Assembly (NCBI GenBank): GCA_040394775.1
Contig: JBEBRN010000006.1
Span: forward strand, 1 to 64,000
Origin: 40-80 sp040394775
GTDB lineage: Bacteria > Bacteroidota > Bacteroidia > Flavobacteriales_D > Crocinitomicaceae
Reading direction: 5' to 3'
Length of the DNA: 64,000 bases
Notes under the pieces: generated by a model
Seen by the model: only the letters and a program-made list of their open reading frames with translations
What the model was told of the DNA's origin: nothing
Databases searched by the model: none
Shown here: one piece after another, positions 40,786 through 49,079 of the stretch
Numbering within the stretch: position 1 is the stretch's first letter
Layout of the letters: each line of letters opens with the position of its first letter
Translations under genes and position numbers: made by a program

Positions 40786-41805
40786 ATGCTACAAAATATG
40801 ATTCAAGTCGGTTTAATAGGTTACGGATATTGGGGACCCAATTTAGCTAGAAATATTCATGCACATGAACAATTGAATTTACATACGATTGCAGAGAAGC
40901 GAGAAGACAAGCACGATCAAATCCGACTTTTATATCCAAATGTTACACTTGTTCAAGATGCTTACGCCTTACTTTCTGATGATTCAATTGACGTTGTTAT
41001 GATTGCCACGTCCGTTCACCAACATCTTACATTTGCACGCAAAGCATTAGAGAATAACAAACATGTTCTCATAGAGAAACCTGCAGGCACTTCATTCGAT
41101 GAATTAAAAGAATTAGAAATTTTGGCTCATCAAAAGAAAAAGGTTCTGATGGTTGATTATACGTTTTTATACAATGGAGCAGTGCGTAAATTAAAAGAAT
41201 TAATTCAAGTTGATACTTTTGGTAAATTGAATTACATTGATGGTATGCGTATAAATCTAGGTATTTTTCAATCGGATGTTAACGTGCTCTGGGATTTAGC
41301 TTCGCATGATATAGCCATCGTTAATTACTTAGTAGGCAAAACGCCTATCAGCGTAAAAGCGAATGGCGTTTCTCATACTTCAAATGGAATTGAAAACATT
41401 GCCTATTTACTTTTAACTTATGAAGATGAAGAACTCATTGTTCATTTAAATTGTTCATGGAGTTCGCCTGTTAAAATTAGAAAAATGTTGTGTGGTGGAG
41501 ACAAACAAATGATTATTTACGATGATGTTGAACCAACAGATAAGATTAAAGTGTATGAATGTAATTTATCTCATTTCATTCATCGAGAAGAAGTATTAAT
41601 TGATTATCGAACGGGAGATATTTCTATTCCGAAATTTAATACCAAGGAAGCCTTATCAATATTGATGAACGATTTGTTTTTAGCTATTTCAACAGACAAA
41701 GTTCCTGAGGCATCTATACAGGTTGCTTTGAATGTGACTAAAGTATTAGCAGCAGCTCAATACTCGATTAAAAATGGAGGGATGGAGGTGAAAATATCAA
41801 AATGA
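40786..41805 (+). CDS. Gfo/Idh/MocA-family oxidoreductase
   Basis: The 339-aa protein has an NAD(P)-binding GLIGYGYWGPNLARN at about 8-22. HVLIEKPAG carries the conserved Lys of the EKP motif, and LWDLASHDIAIVNYL is in the C-terminal substrate domain. A start four codons later (40798) is possible. Members oxidise or reduce the C3 position of UDP-sugars in Wlb/Leg-type pathways. It probably makes a keto or deoxy sugar for this locus. A 7-nt gap separates it from the carbamoyltransferase. Confidence 0.88.
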   Translation: MLQNMIQVGLIGYGYWGPNLARNIHAHEQLNLHTIAEKREDKHDQIRLLYPNVTLVQDAYALLSDDSIDVVMIATSVHQHLTFARKALENNKHVLIEKPAGTSFDELKELEILAHQKKKVLMVDYTFLYNGAVRKLKELIQVDTFGKLNYIDGMRINLGIFQSDVNVLWDLASHDIAIVNYLVGKTPISVKANGVSHTSNGIENIAYLLLTYEDEELIVHLNCSWSSPVKIRKMLCGGDKQMIIYDDVEPTDKIKVYECNLSHFIHREEVLIDYRTGDISIPKFNTKEALSILMNDLFLAISTDKVPEASIQVALNVTKVLAAAQYSIKNGGMEVKISK

Positions 41806-41825
41806 AATGAGTAATTTGTGAGCCT

Positions 41826-43268
41826 ATGAGTAAATTCATTTTGATATTTATTTGCCTTATTTTTGGATTATTCATTTCTTGTACACATCAAGAAAGTAAT
41901 TCCAATCTAAGTTTGAACATTGAACAATCTGTAAAATTCTCCGACTCGTTCAATGTTATTCAAATTCAAAACAACAATAATCAAGCTGTTAGTTTTCATT
42001 TGAGAATCAATAATTCTTTTCCTTTAGAAATGTCGGACATTATTCTATCCATTGAAGATAGTTCTAAAATTAAGAATACATCTCTGGAAGAGGAGGCTTG
42101 GAAATATGTTTCTCGTTCTACTTTTTGGTCAACTCCATACAGTTTGGAAAACTGGCAACATAATCCAGTATTGTTTTTAAATTCCATTGGAGGTGGATAT
42201 TGTGACGATCGTGCTTCTGTTTTAGCATTTATTTGGAAAAATTGGTTTGACTCTGTTAGGATAGTAGGTTTGAATGGACATGTTGTTTCAGAAGTATATA
42301 GCAATAATAAGTGGAAAATGTATGATGCTGACCGAATGGTAGCCTATTTAAACGCTAAGAATGAAATTTGTTCCGTAAGTGAGTTAGAAGACTCCTCTCA
42401 ATTTATTTCATCTCCATCCTTGGAAAGAGTAATTGGCCCGAATCCTATTTTTCATACAAAAAACGCTTATTCATACCGCTTTTCAAAATTTTATAGTTCT
42501 AAAAAAGATAATAAAAACGAAACAGAATGGCACTTAAAATCAAACAAGAATAATTCAACATTTATTTTGCCTGCTTATTCCTCTTTAAAGATTGAAATAG
42601 ATCGAGAAACGCATCAAGTTAACCTAACAGTTCATTTATCTGAAAAATCTAAGGGAGAGTTACAAATTCCTTTTGTACCTTACTCTGCAAAAGGAGATTT
42701 TAAATATCAAATAGATACGAAATTATTTTGGGTGAAAGATAGTAAGTACATCTTTCCTACTAATAAATGGCTGAATTCATTGCATATTGAAAATGTAAAA
42801 TCAAAAAGTACAATTCACTATTTAGTCAATCCAAAATTGAAGTTTTTTCAACCAGAAAATATTCTTAAGATTAAATCATCACTCCCAATGTTAATTACAA
42901 AAAACCATGAGAATGTTATTCCATATTTACCCTATGAATTTGAAAGTGGTTTGTTTTTCGATATGAAATACGAAGAATACAATGAATTTTTAGTTTATCT
43001 TTCAAAATTTAATGGGAAAATCAACGAAGACTTTTTGACCAAACAATATGATTACTTTCTTTCAATCGATTCAAGTCTTTCAACGAAAAATAAACTTGAA
43101 CTACAATTGCTTTTTAAAAAGGATTACGATGCATTAAATCTCAATCGTCATGGAAAAGAGTATGCCTTAATGGTAAATCTTTACCCAGCAAGTGTCTTCC
43201 ATTTCTTCATTGCTTCTAAATATAGAAAACTAAACTTTGCGAAAAGCCTTATACAAAATGAGAATTGA
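41826..43268 (+). CDS. Lipoprotein with transglutaminase-like domain
   Basis: The 480-aa protein has a lipoprotein signal ending LFISC, with Cys19 as lipidation site. It contains a transglutaminase/protease-like core: Cys126 in GGYCDDRA, His152 in LNGHVVSEV, and Asp167 in MYDADRM, in the right order and spacing for the Cys-His-Asp triad. The rest is beta-rich and unrecognised. It would sit on a membrane facing the periplasm or surface. In a glycan locus it could process or attach the product. It is the last gene of the run from 33289. Confidence 0.75.
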   Translation: MSKFILIFICLIFGLFISCTHQESNSNLSLNIEQSVKFSDSFNVIQIQNNNNQAVSFHLRINNSFPLEMSDIILSIEDSSKIKNTSLEEEAWKYVSRSTFWSTPYSLENWQHNPVLFLNSIGGGYCDDRASVLAFIWKNWFDSVRIVGLNGHVVSEVYSNNKWKMYDADRMVAYLNAKNEICSVSELEDSSQFISSPSLERVIGPNPIFHTKNAYSYRFSKFYSSKKDNKNETEWHLKSNKNNSTFILPAYSSLKIEIDRETHQVNLTVHLSEKSKGELQIPFVPYSAKGDFKYQIDTKLFWVKDSKYIFPTNKWLNSLHIENVKSKSTIHYLVNPKLKFFQPENILKIKSSLPMLITKNHENVIPYLPYEFESGLFFDMKYEEYNEFLVYLSKFNGKINEDFLTKQYDYFLSIDSSLSTKNKLELQLLFKKDYDALNLNRHGKEYALMVNLYPASVFHFFIASKYRKLNFAKSLIQNEN

Positions 43269-43399
43269 TTAAATATTTACTTTATCACATTTTAATTAAA
43301 CGTTTGCTATTGAAACGTTTAAATTCTTATGCTTAACTTTACAACAAAGTCAATGCACGCTATTTTATCTCACTTTCATGATTTGAATATAATTAGAAA

Positions 43400-44581
43400 A
43401 TGAAAAATATATTTGTTTTTGTTGTATGTGGTGCACGTGAGCACATTGATACGCTTCATTTCACACTACCGTATTTAAAAAAGTATTCAAAAAATGAAAT
43501 TTGGGTATTAACAGATTCTTCTCGAAACGAAATATCAATAGAACACGAATATATAATAGACATTAAAACTCCTGAACATTTTGATCACCATCAAGCCAGT
43601 ATTTATTTAAAAACAGGGATTTATCAATTTGTTTCTAAAGGAAATCGCTACTGTTATTTGGATACTGATATTATAGCTATTTCATCAGATGTGGATCTAA
43701 TTTTCAATGAATTTGTTACTCCCATCACCTTTGCTCCCGATCATTGCAAGATGAATAAATTCAGTGCTTTTGCAGTGAATTGTAGATGTCCAGAAAAATG
43801 GCAAGAGGATCGCGACAAATTTAATAAAGCATCCATCAAGTTTGATAGAAATCTTACAATAACAGACTTGAGATTAAAGGAATCTGCAAAAGAATTACAA
43901 GAAACATTTACTGAATTAAATAAAAGTCGGAAAAAGAAAATAGCAACTGCTCTAAAATATTTGATTAGCTATCCTGTGTTTCATTTGAATTCTGAATATT
44001 CTTTCAACCGTAAAAAAGGAAGTTGGGTAAACGCTCAAAATGAAGTAGTTATGTATGAGGTGAAAACTCGAAAGATTGAAAGAGAAACGGGGTTTAAATT
44101 TAATCAAAAAAAACAATCTTGGCTAAATAAGCAGAACATCGATATTTGGGTCAATCAATGCCCGCATTTAAAGGAATCTATAGCTCAAAAGTTTAATATA
44201 AACATTGATGAAAATAATTTTCAACATTGGAATGGCGGTGTATTTCTATTCGACGATAGTTCACACATATTTCTCACTAACTGGTTCAATTATACCATGG
44301 AAATATTCAAAGATTCCAATTGGAAAACCAGAGATCAAGGTACTTTAATAGCCACCGTATGGAAGTTTGGGTTAGAAAATCATCCTACATTAGACAAAAA
44401 ATGGAATTTAATTGCCGATTATAGCAATTCTTATTTAACTTGGACCGATGATAACAAAGTAAGACTAAGTGCTGAGGAAATTATTCAACCAAATTTGATT
44501 CATGTCTATCACCATTTTGGTGACGAAGAATGGGGTTTTTGGAAAGAATTAATGAATCAAGTAAACAACAATAAGGAATGA
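43400..44581 (+). CDS. GT-A-like glycosyltransferase, mosaic paralogue A
   Basis: The 393-aa protein has an N-terminal block (1-about 118) with CYLDTDIIA (DxD-type motif) and DHHQASIYLKTG. A variable middle (about 120-270) follows, then a C-terminal block with FQHWNGGVFLFDD, WKTRDQGTLIATVWKFG and HVYHHFGDEEW. The outer blocks are nearly identical to the 51851 protein; the middle is not. It is most likely a retaining-type nucleotide-sugar transferase (GT8-like reading), but the family is not certain. It overlaps the methyltransferase by 4 nt. Confidence 0.7.
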   Translation: MKNIFVFVVCGAREHIDTLHFTLPYLKKYSKNEIWVLTDSSRNEISIEHEYIIDIKTPEHFDHHQASIYLKTGIYQFVSKGNRYCYLDTDIIAISSDVDLIFNEFVTPITFAPDHCKMNKFSAFAVNCRCPEKWQEDRDKFNKASIKFDRNLTITDLRLKESAKELQETFTELNKSRKKKIATALKYLISYPVFHLNSEYSFNRKKGSWVNAQNEVVMYEVKTRKIERETGFKFNQKKQSWLNKQNIDIWVNQCPHLKESIAQKFNINIDENNFQHWNGGVFLFDDSSHIFLTNWFNYTMEIFKDSNWKTRDQGTLIATVWKFGLENHPTLDKKWNLIADYSNSYLTWTDDNKVRLSAEEIIQPNLIHVYHHFGDEEWGFWKELMNQVNNNKE

Positions 44582-45483
44582 CAAAACTATATTGGAAAGA
44601 TTTGAAATCATTTTTCTCTAATTGGATTTATTATGTGATTACTAAAAACTCAAAAGCAGTTTTTCAAGAACGAAATAATGCTATCAAAAAAGACCCTATA
44701 GAAGCTGTAGATTTCACTTTGAGAAATGTACAATACATTCTTAACTTTTTGCCCAACAAAGACATTAACTACTTAAAAGACAAAAATATACTAGAGATTG
44801 GGCCAGGTCAAGATTTTGGAATTGCATTGGTTTTAGCAGATTTGGGATTAAAAGAAGTAGTGCTTATCGATCCTTACTTGATTGAATGGCAAGAAGAGTA
44901 TCATCCTTTGTTCTATAATGCTCTGCTAGCACAAGCAGAAAACAAATTTCCTACTATTGAATTCAATTCCTTAAAAGAGGTAATAAAAAATAACGCTCAT
45001 CAAACTTCAAAACTTCGGTATTACGCATTCGGTATAGAAAATGCTTCTGAAATTGAAAATGAATCCATCGACATCAGTATTTCAAATGCGTGTTTCGAAC
45101 ATTTTGTTTACCCTGAATTAGCCATAAAAGAATTAGCTAGAATCACCAAAAAAGGAGGTATTGGATTCCATCAAATAGATTTAAGAGATCATCGAGATTA
45201 TAGTAAACCATTGGAGTTTTTGACGTTTCCTGATTCAGTATTTAACAAAATAAAAAAAATGACAGATGCATGGTATGGTAATCGTTTGCGATATGTAGAA
45301 TATAATGAAATATTCGAGCAATTTGGTTTCTCAGTTGACTTTAAACCCGATTCATTTGCTGAGGAAGCATATTTGAACTCTATTCTGAAAAAAGCATTGC
45401 CAAAATATCAGAAAATGCCAAAAGAATATGTTGGAACACTTGGGGGACGATTTTTTATACGAAAAGAAGTTAATCTATTTTGA
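44578..45483 (+). CDS. SAM-dependent methyltransferase
   Basis: The 301-aa class I methyltransferase has the SAM loop ILEIGPGQDFGIAL at about 71-84 and the acidic motif VLIDPY. ISNACFEHFVYPELAIKELARITKKGG is the motif IV-VI region typical of Methyltransf_11/25 proteins. Its start overlaps the glycosyltransferase stop by 4 nt, so it probably methylates the sugar that enzyme adds. It converges with the SGNH gene, 13 nt apart. Confidence 0.85.
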   Translation: MTKLYWKDLKSFFSNWIYYVITKNSKAVFQERNNAIKKDPIEAVDFTLRNVQYILNFLPNKDINYLKDKNILEIGPGQDFGIALVLADLGLKEVVLIDPYLIEWQEEYHPLFYNALLAQAENKFPTIEFNSLKEVIKNNAHQTSKLRYYAFGIENASEIENESIDISISNACFEHFVYPELAIKELARITKKGGIGFHQIDLRDHRDYSKPLEFLTFPDSVFNKIKKMTDAWYGNRLRYVEYNEIFEQFGFSVDFKPDSFAEEAYLNSILKKALPKYQKMPKEYVGTLGGRFFIRKEVNLF

Positions 45484-45496
45484 AGGTAGATTCATA

Positions 45497-46693
45497 TTAA
45501 TTAGCTATGTAGTCTTTATTCTGTAAGAATTCATAAATACCCTCAGCCATTAGATTATACCCCTTTGCATTATGATGCCCATCTTCTATCCAATAGTAAT
45601 CATATATATCGTTTTTATTTGTTCTTTGCTGATAGTATTCTCTTAAATCAAAAGTGTTATTTGTATTTTCTAAATGCTTTTTTAATTTAATAACAAAATC
45701 ATCATAATTTTCAAATACTTCATCACTCTGTGGTTGAAATACAATAATTAGTCTAGCCCCCTGTTCTTTAGCTAATTGACTATATTTGACAAAAAGATCT
45801 TTCACTTTTAAATACATTTTATCTTTTTGGTATGCTGTAGGATATTTAATTTTCTGAGCTTCTAATCCATATCCCATTAAATAATAAAAAGGTCGAGACG
45901 CATACGATAAAGCAAATAATGTTTTATTGTATTCATTATGATTGTCAAAAGCCAAACCCCAATTGTGTTCAAAGCGCTCAAAACCACCTCTAAGAATAAT
46001 ATCACTCATTAAGTCATTTGTTGATAGCGTTTGAATAATGATATCAGGATGATATTTTAGAAGTCGATCTTTATAGTTCATATAATTAAAGAATGGATCA
46101 CTCCCACATTTTCCAGCATTCATAATTGTTACATTATTCTCTCTAACGAGCCGCAACTTTCTCCTTATAAAAGCGACATAACTAGAATCTTGGTGCGTAC
46201 CATCTCCTTCCGTAAAAGAATCGCCTAAACATAAAATTCGAAGTTCTGATGAGTCCTTTTCCACTTTCCATTCTTCATCAGAATAACCTTCACTATTCAT
46301 TTTTCTTGTGAAGTGGAACTCTTCTGTTTTTAAGTTCTTAATCGTATTTGGTTTATCTTTCCAATAATAACGCTCTTTTGTATTGTGTTTATAAGGAAGA
46401 GCAAAATGACCATACATTTTTTCTATCGGTGTTTTCCCAATTCCGGTTATTTGGGCGAAAATTTCAAACAGTTGTATTATTAGATAAATACCAAATAAAA
46501 TATTCATTGCTTTTTTGGGTACTTTAACTGCTTTAAGTATGAAGTATAAACACAAAAACACTATAAATGGAAAAGCTAGATGTGTATGCCATTTAATAAA
46601 CGTCAATCCAACTTGATTATACCAATAAACCTCCCACATAATATAGGCTACAAGTAGAAAGTAAAATAGAAAAGTACTTAGCTTTTTTACCAT
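45497..46693 (-). CDS. Membrane-anchored SGNH/GDSL hydrolase (SxtJ-associated)
   Basis: The 398-aa protein has three N-terminal hydrophobic segments (about 5-22, 38-55, 62-82) and then an SGNH domain. The domain has CLGDSFTEG with nucleophile Ser159, NAGKCGSDPF (block II), LSTNDLM (block III Asn), and Asp371/His374 in DGHH. Such proteins add or remove acetyl groups on exported glycans. It overlaps the SxtJ-like gene by 7 nt and belongs to the carbamoyltransferase-DUF5989-SxtJ run. Confidence 0.82.
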   Translation of the reverse strand: MVKKLSTFLFYFLLVAYIMWEVYWYNQVGLTFIKWHTHLAFPFIVFLCLYFILKAVKVPKKAMNILFGIYLIIQLFEIFAQITGIGKTPIEKMYGHFALPYKHNTKERYYWKDKPNTIKNLKTEEFHFTRKMNSEGYSDEEWKVEKDSSELRILCLGDSFTEGDGTHQDSSYVAFIRRKLRLVRENNVTIMNAGKCGSDPFFNYMNYKDRLLKYHPDIIIQTLSTNDLMSDIILRGGFERFEHNWGLAFDNHNEYNKTLFALSYASRPFYYLMGYGLEAQKIKYPTAYQKDKMYLKVKDLFVKYSQLAKEQGARLIIVFQPQSDEVFENYDDFVIKLKKHLENTNNTFDLREYYQQRTNKNDIYDYYWIEDGHHNAKGYNLMAEGIYEFLQNKDYIAN

Positions 46694-47031
46694 AGCTCTT
46701 TAAAATTATAATTTTTATCTATTGTATTAATCCATTTTGTATCCTTTTTTACTTTGTCTCTTTTTGTAACTATTCTTTTTAGTAGTGAAATGGGAAATAG
46801 TATACCCAAGTAAAAGATAGAAAGAATTATTCTAGAATTAACGGCACCAATAAAGCTAAATGTTTTTTTTAATCCTAGAGCTATAATTCTTGCAGTATAT
46901 ACCGAAACGATAGTCAAAAATAAGATACTCATTCCAACTATAAAAAAAGCAATATGCTGATAAAAATAATAACCTAGCAAGAGAATAAATGAAACGGATA
47001 TATTACCAGTATAAACTTCTTTGCTTTTCAT
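46687..47031 (-). CDS. SxtJ-family small membrane protein
   Basis: The 114-aa protein has three hydrophobic segments. The conserved third segment, SRIILSIFYLGILFPISLLKR (about 67-87), matches what I recall of SxtJ-family proteins that sit beside carbamoyltransferases in saxitoxin and glycan loci. Function is unknown, probably membrane docking of the modification module. It lies 3 nt after the DUF5989 gene. Confidence 0.75.
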   Translation of the reverse strand: MKSKEVYTGNISVSFILLLGYYFYQHIAFFIVGMSILFLTIVSVYTARIIALGLKKTFSFIGAVNSRIILSIFYLGILFPISLLKRIVTKRDKVKKDTKWINTIDKNYNFKELW

Positions 47032-47034
47032 TCA

Positions 47035-47184
47035 CTAAAACATTGGATAAATAAAAGGTGCAACCACACTACTTTCTGCAAAAAGAAGTAATAATCCCAG
47101 TAATAAGAGGATGAGTATGAGTGGAATTAACCACCATTTTTTTCGTGATTTAATAAAATTAATGAGGTCTGTTATAAATTCCAT
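47035..47184 (-). CDS. DUF5989-family 49-aa membrane protein
   Basis: A short gene of 50 codons: MEFITDLINFIKSRKKWW, then a single strongly hydrophobic helix (about 19-35), then SVVAPFIYPMF. This pattern is what I recall for the tiny DUF5989 family, always next to carbamoyltransferase and SxtJ genes. It overlaps the carbamoyltransferase 3' end by 13 nt and is followed by the SxtJ-like gene at 3 nt. It is easily missed by length filters. Confidence 0.82.
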   Translation of the reverse strand: MEFITDLINFIKSRKKWWLIPLILILLLLGLLLLFAESSVVAPFIYPMF

Positions 47185-48965
47185 TTTTCTATCCAAAAAT
47201 TATTGAGTACTAATATATCTATTTCTGTTGAATTAAAGCAATTGATTGCATCATTTGGGCTACAAACAATCGGTTCATCTTTCACATTAAAACTAGTATT
47301 AATCAAAATCCCCACCTTTGTTTTCTCTTTAAATTGATGCAAAATTTGGTTCAAAAAAGAAGACGTTTCATTTGTAACTGTCTGAATTCTTGAGCTATAA
47401 TCAACATGTGTTATGCCAGGAAAAATCGATCTTTCTTGTTGTACTTGTTGAAATATATTACTTTCATCTTTCACTGGTAAACGATACTCTTCTTTAAGTT
47501 GATGTACCATTAGCATATAAGGTGATTCATATTTTTGATCAAAATATTTCTCGAAGTCTTCCATTAATAAAATGGGAGCAAAGGGACGAAAGCTCTCTCG
47601 TTTTTTAATCTTTAAGTTAAGTTGTAATTGAACGTTTTTATGAAGTGGATTTGCAATAATACTACGATTTCCAAGAGCACGAGGACCAAACTCCATTCGA
47701 CCTCTAAAATTTCCAATAACTTTGCCTTCTACTAATGCATTTGTCATTCTATTTAATAATTCCTCCTGAGATAACTCTTGAAAAGAAAGCTTCTTTCTTA
47801 CTAATAATTGTTTGATTTCTTTATCGTCATAAGTTGGGCCTAAGAATAGCGTGTCAATTTCCTTAGGTATTCTTTCTTTTTGGAAATGTTGATAATATAC
47901 AGCTAGTGCGGCTCCAATGCTCCCTCCAGCATCGCCAGCCGCAGGTTGAATAAATATATTCTCAAATAAATTGCTTTCCTTTATCTTTCCATTTAAAACA
48001 CAATTCAAGGCGACTCCACCCGCTAAACATAAATTCTTATTTGGGAATTTTTGTTGAGCGAATCGGATTGTTTTGATGACAATCTCCTCTGTTACTTTTT
48101 GAATAGCTTGAGCAATAGCTGCATGGATTTTTGTTAATTCATCTTGAGATTTTCTCATGGGGCAACCAAAAAGAGTCTCAAATCTTCTTTTATGAATCAT
48201 TCGAAGAGATTTAGTGTATTGAAAATACTTCTCATTCATTTGTATGGAGCCATCGTCATAAATGGTCACTAAATTATCTTTTATCTTTTGAATGTAGTCA
48301 ATGACCAAACTATCTTCTTCTGTAGCATACGGCGCAAGTCCCATAATTTTGTATTCTCCATTGTTCACCTCAAATCCTAAAAACTGCGTGATAGAAGAGT
48401 AAAGCAAACCAATAGAGTCTGGAAAATGCTGCTCATATAAAGGAACAATTTGATTTCCTTCTCCTTGAAAAAAACTCGTTGTGGCATATTCTCCAACTCC
48501 ATCCATCACCAAAATTAAGGATGAATTAAACGGAGAGCAAAAGAAAGCACTTGCAGCATGCGAAAGATGGTGTTCCGAAAAGAGTAAATCACATTTCTTT
48601 GAGTCGAATGAAGGATCTATCTCCTTTAATGATTTTCGAATATTTTGTTTTAAGAATAGCTTTTCTTTCAGCCAATTAGGCATGTAGGTTAAAAACGAAA
48701 TCAATGAAAAAGGGGCAGTAGAAAGATAGTTTTGCAATATTCTCTCAAACTTTAAAAGAGGCTTTTCATAAAAAACAATAGCATCAAGCTCATTAAGCTG
48801 TAAACTTGTCTCTTTCAAACAAAACTCAATTGATTTTTGGGGAAATTGAGCATCATTCTTCACTCTCGTAAAACGTTCTTCTTGAACTGCTACAACAACC
48901 TTTCCATTTTCAATGATTGCTGCAGCTGAATCATGATAATATGCTGAAATACCTAGTATTTTCAT
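47172..48965 (-). CDS. NodU/TobZ-family carbamoyltransferase, copy 2
   Basis: The 597-aa protein starts MKILGISAYYHDSAAAI. It has SEHHLSHAASAFF (metal His pair), VMDGVGEYATT, CLAGGVALNCVLNGK, GRMEFGPRALGNRSII, HVDYSSRIQTV and ILINTSFNVKDEP. It is the longer subtype, typical of glycan and exosortase loci, which travels with DUF5989, SxtJ and SGNH genes. It carbamoylates a hydroxyl using carbamoyl phosphate and ATP. A TAnnTTTG promoter lies upstream, divergent from asnB. Confidence 0.92.
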   Translation of the reverse strand: MKILGISAYYHDSAAAIIENGKVVVAVQEERFTRVKNDAQFPQKSIEFCLKETSLQLNELDAIVFYEKPLLKFERILQNYLSTAPFSLISFLTYMPNWLKEKLFLKQNIRKSLKEIDPSFDSKKCDLLFSEHHLSHAASAFFCSPFNSSLILVMDGVGEYATTSFFQGEGNQIVPLYEQHFPDSIGLLYSSITQFLGFEVNNGEYKIMGLAPYATEEDSLVIDYIQKIKDNLVTIYDDGSIQMNEKYFQYTKSLRMIHKRRFETLFGCPMRKSQDELTKIHAAIAQAIQKVTEEIVIKTIRFAQQKFPNKNLCLAGGVALNCVLNGKIKESNLFENIFIQPAAGDAGGSIGAALAVYYQHFQKERIPKEIDTLFLGPTYDDKEIKQLLVRKKLSFQELSQEELLNRMTNALVEGKVIGNFRGRMEFGPRALGNRSIIANPLHKNVQLQLNLKIKKRESFRPFAPILLMEDFEKYFDQKYESPYMLMVHQLKEEYRLPVKDESNIFQQVQQERSIFPGITHVDYSSRIQTVTNETSSFLNQILHQFKEKTKVGILINTSFNVKDEPIVCSPNDAINCFNSTEIDILVLNNFWIEKWNL

Positions 48966-48986
48966 TCGTAATAATCAATATGGATA

Positions 48987-48994
48987 CAAACATA
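48987..48994 (-). promoter_or_regulatory. -7 element TATGTTTG for the carbamoyltransferase run
   Basis: A perfect TAnnTTTG lies 22 nt before the ATG at 48965, in a divergent intergenic region of 114 nt. Confidence 0.45.
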
Positions 48995-49051
48995 CTTAAA
49001 ATACGGATAATAGTTTAATGAAGTTTTACTGATACATTCCAGAATTAACCC

Positions 49052-49059
49052 TAAATTTG
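49052..49059 (+). promoter_or_regulatory. -7 element TAAATTTG for asnB
   Basis: A perfect TAnnTTTG lies 20 nt before the asnB ATG, facing away from the minus-strand carbamoyltransferase promoter. Confidence 0.5.
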
Positions 49060-49079
49060 ACTTCTTACTTTACTAATTT

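Noticed and set aside
41996..42304. 102-codon minus-strand frame in the transglutaminase-like gene
   Set aside because: Shadow frame; the plus-strand triad is convincing.
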